Shown here: one piece after another, positions 58,356 through 64,000 of the stretch
Position numbering within the stretch: the stretch's first letter is position 1
Layout: each line of letters opens with the position of its first letter
DNA from: Zygnema cylindricum
Taxonomy: Eukaryota > Streptophyta > Zygnematophyceae > Zygnematales > Zygnemataceae
Assembly (NCBI GenBank): GCA_037447655.1
Contig: JBBHKE010002302.1
Coordinates: 35,779-99,778 of the forward strand
Length of the DNA: 64,000 nucleotides
Direction: 5' to 3'
The notes under the pieces: generated by a model
The model's database searches: none
What the model saw: the letters and a program-made list of their open reading frames with translations, nothing else
Told to the model about the DNA's origin: nothing
Position numbers and translations under genes: made by a program

Positions 58356-60048
58356 GCGGCAGCGTACGGATCCAACAGTTCCAGCCTCAGATTTTCCGGG
58401 GGGAAGAAGGCGAAGTAGTAGGCTGCGAGGTGAACCGGCGGAACATGCCCTATTTTTTGCAACCACAATGGAGCCAATCACCATACAGCAAGCCTTTTCA
58501 GCCCCGGAAAAGGATCAATGGATCTCCGCGGCAAATGATGAAATGCGATCGAAAATGGAGGCTCAAACTTGGAAGCTTGTGGAGCTTCCGCCGGATCGAA
58601 AAACCATCGGTTGTTAGTGGGTTTTTAAAGTTAAGCTAAATCCAGATAATTCTATTGAAAGATATAAGGCTAGGCTTGTTGCAAAGGGTTATAGTCAAAA
58701 GGAGGGAATTGACTATGAAGAGACTTTCTCTCCGGTTGTCCAGTTTCCAACTGTTAGAATTTTTTTATCTTTAGCAGCCATTGAGGATATGGAACTCCAT
58801 CAAAAGGATGTTAAGACAACTTTCTCACATGGAGATTTAGAGGAAGTGATTTATATGAGGCAGCCTGAAATGTATGCAGAGACCGAAAAATAAAATCTGG
58901 TCTGTAAACTGTTGAAATCTTTGTACGGTCTGAAGCAGGCTCCCATTAGTGGAATCTGAAACTAGATGAGTTTCTAACTGGTCTTGGTTTTGTGAGTATT
59001 AGTTCAGATCACTCAGTCTATGTTATAGAAGGGGAAGATCGGATTATTTACATTGCTCTGTATGTAGATGATTTGCTGATACTGAGTAAGTCATTAAATG
59101 AGATTAAGAAAATAAAGGCACCCTTGAATTCAGGATTTGAGACGAAAGATTTAGGAGAGGCAAAGTATATTCTCGGGATTTAGGTAGAAAGGGATATAGA
59201 TAGGAGAATTATCTATCTAACAAAACGCGAAGCGATTGGGAATATGCTTGAGAAGTTTGGCATGTCAAAGGCAAAGGGAAGTGCCACTCCCATGGAATTC
59301 AAGCAAAAGGTGGAAGGCATGGAGACTGAGGGAGAAGTCATTTTTGATGACACCTTCGAATTAGGGGAGGCAGATTTTATGGCTGCCATTCCATATCGTC
59401 AAATTGTTAGCAGCCTAATCTACTTTATGAACTGCACACGCCTGGACATCACGGCTACAGTTGGTGCTCTAAGCCGCTGTTTGCAAAATCCGAGGAGATC
59501 GGATAGGGAGGCAGCAAAAAGGGTCCTTCGATATCTTGCAGGGACACGAAATCTACGACTCGCTCTCAGTGGAGAAGAGGTCAAGATTCAAACTTGGAGC
59601 GATGCAAGTTATGGAGACATGCGAAGTCGGCGCTCCACCACCGAATTCATTCTAAAGATCGGAAGTGGAACATTTTGCTGGAGCAACAAGCTTCAGAAAG
59701 TCAGAGCTCAGTCTACAATGGAGGCTGAATACATGGCAGCGAGCTCAGCCATCAAGGAGTTACTTTAGGTAAAATCTCTCTTTCAAGAACTTCACTTTAT
59801 GAAATCTGGACCTCAAATAGTGTGTTGTGACAACCACGCTGCTATAGCGATTACATCTAACCCAAGTCATCACTTCAAAAGCAAGCACATTGATATAAAG
59901 TTGCATTTTGTAAGAGAGAACGTGGTGAACAGAAATTTAAAACTCAGTTATTTGCCGGATTAGATGATGGTAGCAGATATGATGACTAAGCCTTTACTTG
60001 CACCTAAGTTGAAGTTTTGTAGAGAGGCATGTGCACTGAGTGGTTGAG
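58356..60048 (+). pseudogene. E-H reverse transcriptase and RNase H (broken)
   Basis: The frame to 58617 ends KTIGC* just before [14 protein letters not shown], so one stop splits the RT entry. Then [67 protein letters not shown] (about 59061), LGEAKYILGI*. Next is frame 59244-59768 with SATPMEFKQK, SLIYFMNCTRLD, TWSDASYGD, and WSNKLQKVRAQSTMEAEYMAASSA. The end of RNase H (CDNHAAIAITSNPSHHFKSKHIDIK ... MVADMMTKPL) runs to a stop at 60048. Few stops, so less decayed than E-D or E-E. Confidence 0.9.
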
Positions 60049-60070
60049 AGTGTGTAAAGGTTTAAAGGAG

Positions 60071-60891
60071 TGTTGGTTTTGGAAAACCTTTAGTCCTCTC
60101 TATATCTCGTGTGTGAGAAAGAGAGTCTAGACTTAGCCAGTTTTTTGTGTATAGACTCAGTTGACGTAGACAAGATGTAGTGTGGTATGTAACTCCAAAG
60201 GGAGTTCACGGATTTGGTACACTCTATTTACACGTGTTGGTCCGTGGGGAAGTGAAGCTTGGTTGAGTTGGTTGACAAAGTACATATTTACTTGAGGGAC
60301 CAAATTTACACGTGGAGGTTCATCTTCGGTGATGAATGAATACGCAGACGGCGGACGGAGTTTGCTGTCATTTTTGGAAGAGAAATATTGACCGAACCGT
60401 CATTTCAGTAGACTAACTTTGACTGCGTATTTTAGCAGCGGCTAGGGTTAAGGATTGATGTAAATACTTGTATGGTAGATTGTGGGGTTTAGTTTGATTA
60501 ATGTTTAGTATAGCGACACACCACGGTTAATGTGGTACGGTTTAAATCAGCTGTAGGTTCACTTTGTATATGTAGGACTTAGAATATTTTGGAGTTAGGA
60601 ATTCAGTGAATGGAAAACTGCGAAGCATTTTTTTGTGTCCTTTTGAATTGCAAGATCATTCTGATCTTTTGGTAGAACCCTGTGAAATTCTGCATGAAGT
60701 TTCTTTGTTATACTTTGTATTTTGTGGCAAATTTGCAAGACTTAGTGTGTGTCTGGTTTGCTTGGGGCTTCATTGTGAAGTCGGTCTTTTTGTGGTTTCC
60801 GTGAGAGTTTCATCTTTTATAATCTCAATATTATGGCAACTGCTGGTGCCTTTTCTTCCTCCTCTGGGTCACCGGTTGCCTTAAATCAACG
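60071..60891 (+). repeat. E-H 3' LTR
   Basis: Preceded by the purine tract AAAGGTTTAAAGGAG. Begins TGTTGGTTTTGGAAAACC and ends AAATCAACG (CA changed to CG). It keeps the ATGGCAACTGC gag start at 60834, which here opens toward flanking DNA. Confidence 0.88.
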
Positions 60892-61255
60892 AATATAACA
60901 GTTAGTATTTTCAAGTACAGATTTACATTGTCCTTTGACAATTTGTTGTCGAGAACCTCCTCGTTTTAGGGTTTCTTCTAACTCTTTCTTTCTCCTCAGA
61001 CTGCCATATCTTAGCACGCCTTTTTGAAGACTAAGGCTTAGGTTCTTCTCAATGGCATCTAGAATCTATCATTTCTTCCGCCCAGCCACAACTTCCGCTG
61101 TATTCCTTCCGTGGGATTTTTTGACCAGCCTTTCTTGTTTCTCCTATATTTTATGAGGTAAGACTTTCTTTTAGTCAACTTCTCCAAACCTATATCTGTC
61201 TGAATCCCTTTTTTTCTCCTCTGCAAATGTCTGATTGAATGACTCCTTGCCCTCT
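60892..61255. other. No feature recognised
   Basis: Pyrimidine-rich DNA after E-H with no coding or mobile signature that I can support. Confidence 0.45.
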
Positions 61256-61385
61256 ATTACATTTATGGGTGCTCTAGAAGTCTCTATTTTAAATGTCTTT
61301 GAGTCCTTCCTAGTTTTGCCCATTATTACATTTATGGGTGCTCTAGAAGTCTCTATTTTAAATGTCTTTGAGTCCTTCCTGGTTT
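61256..61385. repeat. 69-bp tandem duplication
   Basis: Two copies of a block with TTACATTTATGGGTGCTC and TAGAAGTCTCTATTTTAAAT, starting 69 bases apart and nearly identical, so recent. Confidence 0.88.
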
Positions 61386-61705
61386 TAAACTCCTTTGAGT
61401 TTTGGATTCTGACTGATGTTTTCTTGTCTACTGTTGAGTTTCAGCTTTCAATTTTGTGTTTGATGACATTTGACTTTAACCTAACTTTGACATTGGCCTT
61501 TTGGAATTTGAAATTAATGACTTCTTTTCCCTTCACGCCTTTCGCTGTGCTTGGCTTTTTCAGGTGCTCTCCACTTGTGATCACGACCGTTTCAATTTCG
61601 TCCGCGTGTGGAGTCCTTTGAAGTGGATGGTTTGGGAGGACATTCTTGACATTGAGGTGAGAATTCCTTCCTTCACATCGAATCTGTCCCAATTTGTTAG
61701 TTATC

Positions 61706-62369
61706 GTCAGCAATGCATCTCTGTATGTCTTGACTTTACAAGGCTTGACCTTCGGTTTTTCTCCTGCCATACTCACAAATGTGGTGCTTACTCACTAATG
61801 TGGTGCTTGTCACTCACTAATGTGGTGCTTTCTTTGACTGGTTTGATTTTCACCGGCTCTGCGAGTTGTCCATGGGTGTTCTCATCGAATCTGCTCCCAC
61901 TGACTTCGAACTCCCTCTTAATACTTGGTAAAGTTTCCCCTTTCCTTTGGTGTCTATGTTCTGATTTTGTTGCACGCTGTTCACACACTGTGAGCAAGAG
62001 AGTTTTGTAAGGTCCTCACTGATGTAATTGACAAGCACTTATTTTTGAATCTGGTCAGTGCTTTGCTTTGTGACTAGGTCTTTGCTCTTTTCTAACCTTT
62101 CCCCTCTTTATCTCCGATTTGCTGAACTTGCCTTCTTCATGGCGGTAGGAGTTCCTCTTGGAGGTGGAACTCCTTCGAATTCACCTTCCTTTGGGAGTGG
62201 ACTTGGCCTTCGGCCAATCCTCGGTTTTCTTCCCTTTCGGCTCTAGGCATTGTAAGTTCTTTTTCATCTTCAAAACACTCTCACATCACCTGGCTCAATA
62301 TCTTTAAAACCCTAAAAAACCGAAGGTCAAGCCTTGTAAAGTCAAGACATACAGAGATGCATTGCTGAC
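61706..62369. repeat. Perfect 55-bp inverted repeat, 554-bp spacer
   Basis: 61706-61760 and 62315-62369 are exact reverse complements of each other; similarity ends sharply on both sides. Both arms can be read, facing each other, as KPKVKPCKVKTYRDALL. No flanking duplication was found. The spacer also holds a three-copy repeat of about 22 bp (CTCACTAATGTGGTGCTT) at about 61780-61835. Confidence 0.85.
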
Positions 62370-62919
62370 TTTTCTTGCAAAGGCATCTTCTTCGCCTTTT
62401 ACCATCTCAGTTTCAGTTAGAAGGCCAAGGGTAGTGAAAGTCGGTAGGACAAGGAGAGACGGGAGAAGATCAATAATTATTTTCATCTTCCAAGTAAAAT
62501 ATTTTACCAGTAACCTGCATCGAAAAAAGAACAATGGAAGAAAAAAAATATATCTGTCTAATTTAATTTTGTAAACCAGTTTTTGTCATATGTCAGCAGA
62601 TATTCTTCGCAGTTTTCTTGATTTGAAAGAAAGAGACTTCAACTTATTTTCGAGAAGAGTAGCCCTAGCAGGTGGAATGGAGGAACCTTCGAGAGCCATG
62701 GCTTTCGAATGCTGCGTCTTTTTTTCTTTCTCTGAATTTTTGAAACTTCTGGAACCTACTGAAAGCTCAACATAAGGTTGGAGACCTATAACACGTTTTC
62801 ATCAGCATCTTCAGGCCGGCGGTAAATATGTGACGCTCATATTTAAACATTAATTTTCATATTGATAATTATAGCATAAACATGACTAGATGACATACGA
62901 TTAGAGTACGGTATTACAG
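62370..62919. other. No feature recognised
   Basis: Short open frames only. No conserved word that I know. Confidence 0.45.
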
Positions 62920-63100
62920 CATAGTATAGTATAGTATAGTATAGTATAGTATAGTACAGTATAGTACAGTATAGTACAGTATAGTACAGTATAGTACAGT
63001 ATAGTACAGTATAGTACAGTATAGTACAGTATAGTACAGTATAGTACAGTATAGTATAGTATAGTATAGTATAGTATAGTATAGTATAGTATATTATAGT
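62920..63100. repeat. ATAGT/ACAGT pentamer microsatellite
   Basis: Central part is about 10 copies of the decamer ATAGTACAGT, flanked on both sides by pure ATAGT pentamers. Confidence 0.95.
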
Positions 63101-64000
63101 ATTTATATAGATATACTATAGTATTATCATAGTGTTATACATAGCACACACGTATGGTCTCTATACATACTATTTACATGTACATTTGAAAAACAACCAT
63201 TGATCTCACCGATTTCATATTTGTTCGTCGGATCTTTTTATTATTTCTGCATTATTGAACCGTTTTAGCATTGCTATCACAACTTTAAAATGTTTAAGTG
63301 TCAACGCTGTTAAATTCTTGGGATTCTTCGACTATCTTTGCATGATTAATAAAGCCCCCTAGTCAGCAGGAATGCACTTCGCATGCATGGAAAAAAAAAC
63401 AAAACAACGTGAAAAAATAATGAAGTCAATCGAAAGTCCATAAAGGTCGGCATGTAATTTAAAAAAAAGGTACAAAAAGTAATGCACGTTTCAGAGAAAC
63501 CAGTTTTGATGTAAATATAATATACCATAACTTGCTAGCTTGGATTAGATAAGGAATTATAAACCGTACGAACACTGAAAATTTTAGTACGAAAACTTTC
63601 ATGTGATACAATGATTATCCATAAAAGGTCAAATTTATCGGCGTGTCTAAGCCTGCTCAGTACCAAATATTTTTTTTTTTCTGCTGAAAACAAGACTGCA
63701 TGGCTTTTCTTTTCTTTTGAATGGTTTTTTGAAACTTTGGCTCTCTCCTTATGTTCTTCTTTCCTTTTTTTTTTCATTTTTCAACAGCATTTGCATGGAT
63801 TTTTTCCTATTTCGTTCGGAATTTTCCAATGTCGTTTTCTTCAAATTCTGCCAGTTAGGGCAACTGTATATATTTGACAAGCTGTAATTCGGTAACAAGT
63901 TCTTAGAATATTTTTTGAGTAAATGGATAGAAAGCCAAAATTCAAACCCTGCACCAGCACTAATAAAAAGAAAGTGAAATCACGAAATAAAGAAACTATG
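63101..64000. other. No feature recognised
   Basis: AT-rich DNA to the right edge. Short open frames on both strands, none recognisable. Confidence 0.45.

Larger units (their letters stand above)
54290..60891 (+). mobile_element. Element E-H: Ty1/copia of a different lineage
   Basis: LTRs 54290-55105 and 60071-60891. The interior of 4.96 kb includes an 844-bp solo LTR. Domain order is gag, protease, integrase, RT, RNase H. The flanks CGACG and AATAT do not match, so no target duplication is seen. Residue choices differ from E-A to E-G (for example DSGCSSHMC in protease), and its LTRs lack the tRNA-like module. Scattered stops make it inactive. Confidence 0.93.

Noticed and set aside
58286-58484. 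Polyglutamate/polyglycine minus-strand frames
   Set aside because: Antisense of the polyproline-coding TCC repeat in E-H pol.
62139-62246. Small plus-strand protein (MAVGVPLGGGTPSNSP...)
   Set aside because: Short, no recognisable family, no supporting context; left unannotated.
62920-63100. CRISPR-like regular repeat
   Set aside because: Simple pentamer/decamer microsatellite without spacers, in a plant genome.

Overview
This window looks like nuclear DNA of a green plant. Evidence: an intron-rich TAF2 gene that aligns exon by exon with plant TAF2, a plant telo-box, G-box (CACGTG) motifs, and dense, nested Ty1/copia LTR retrotransposons. TAF2 is diverged from the Arabidopsis protein I remember, so a seedless plant or streptophyte alga is possible; that is a weak inference.

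Left end (1-9.3 kb): the 5' two-thirds of one host gene on the minus strand, TAF2 (TFIID subunit 2). I could place sixteen exons with GT-AG junctions and consistent phase, from a start codon at 9259 down to 146; the gene runs off the left edge. Its introns hold a GA microsatellite, purine-rich tracts and a 15-copy 31-bp minisatellite. From 9.4 to 12.7 kb are non-coding elements: a 1.5-kb near-palindromic foldback element just upstream of TAF2, a small TA-flanked MITE and two short tandem arrays.

Middle (12.7-32 kb): a degenerate full-length copia element (E-A, +), a small copia-type element with gag but no pol (E-B, -), a hAT-like ATATCG-rich element, and a broken Ty3/gypsy element (E-C, +) carrying a gag tandem duplication, a solo copia LTR and another insertion.

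32-54 kb is a four-level nest, each junction shown by a matching 5-bp target duplication. The 5' LTR of E-D (+) was split by E-E (+; TTATT). E-E was split in its primer-binding site by E-F (-; GTTAT). E-F was split in RNase H by E-G (-; CAAAA). The age order is therefore E-D > E-E > E-F > E-G. Next comes E-H (+, 54.3-60.9 kb), a different copia lineage with a solo LTR in its integrase (AAGAC). The right end (60.9-64 kb) holds short repeats, a perfect 55-bp inverted repeat and an AGTAT microsatellite, with no recognisable gene.

All copia reading frames seen are broken, so no element looks autonomous. Two shared designs stand out. First, the gag start codon lies inside the 5' LTR, so the primer-binding site is translated. 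That site is complementary to nucleotides 25-39 of plant initiator tRNA-Met, a half-tRNA primer as in Drosophila copia. Second, the LTRs of one clade carry, antisense in U3, a tRNA-like Pol III-type cassette with a B box and a T-run.
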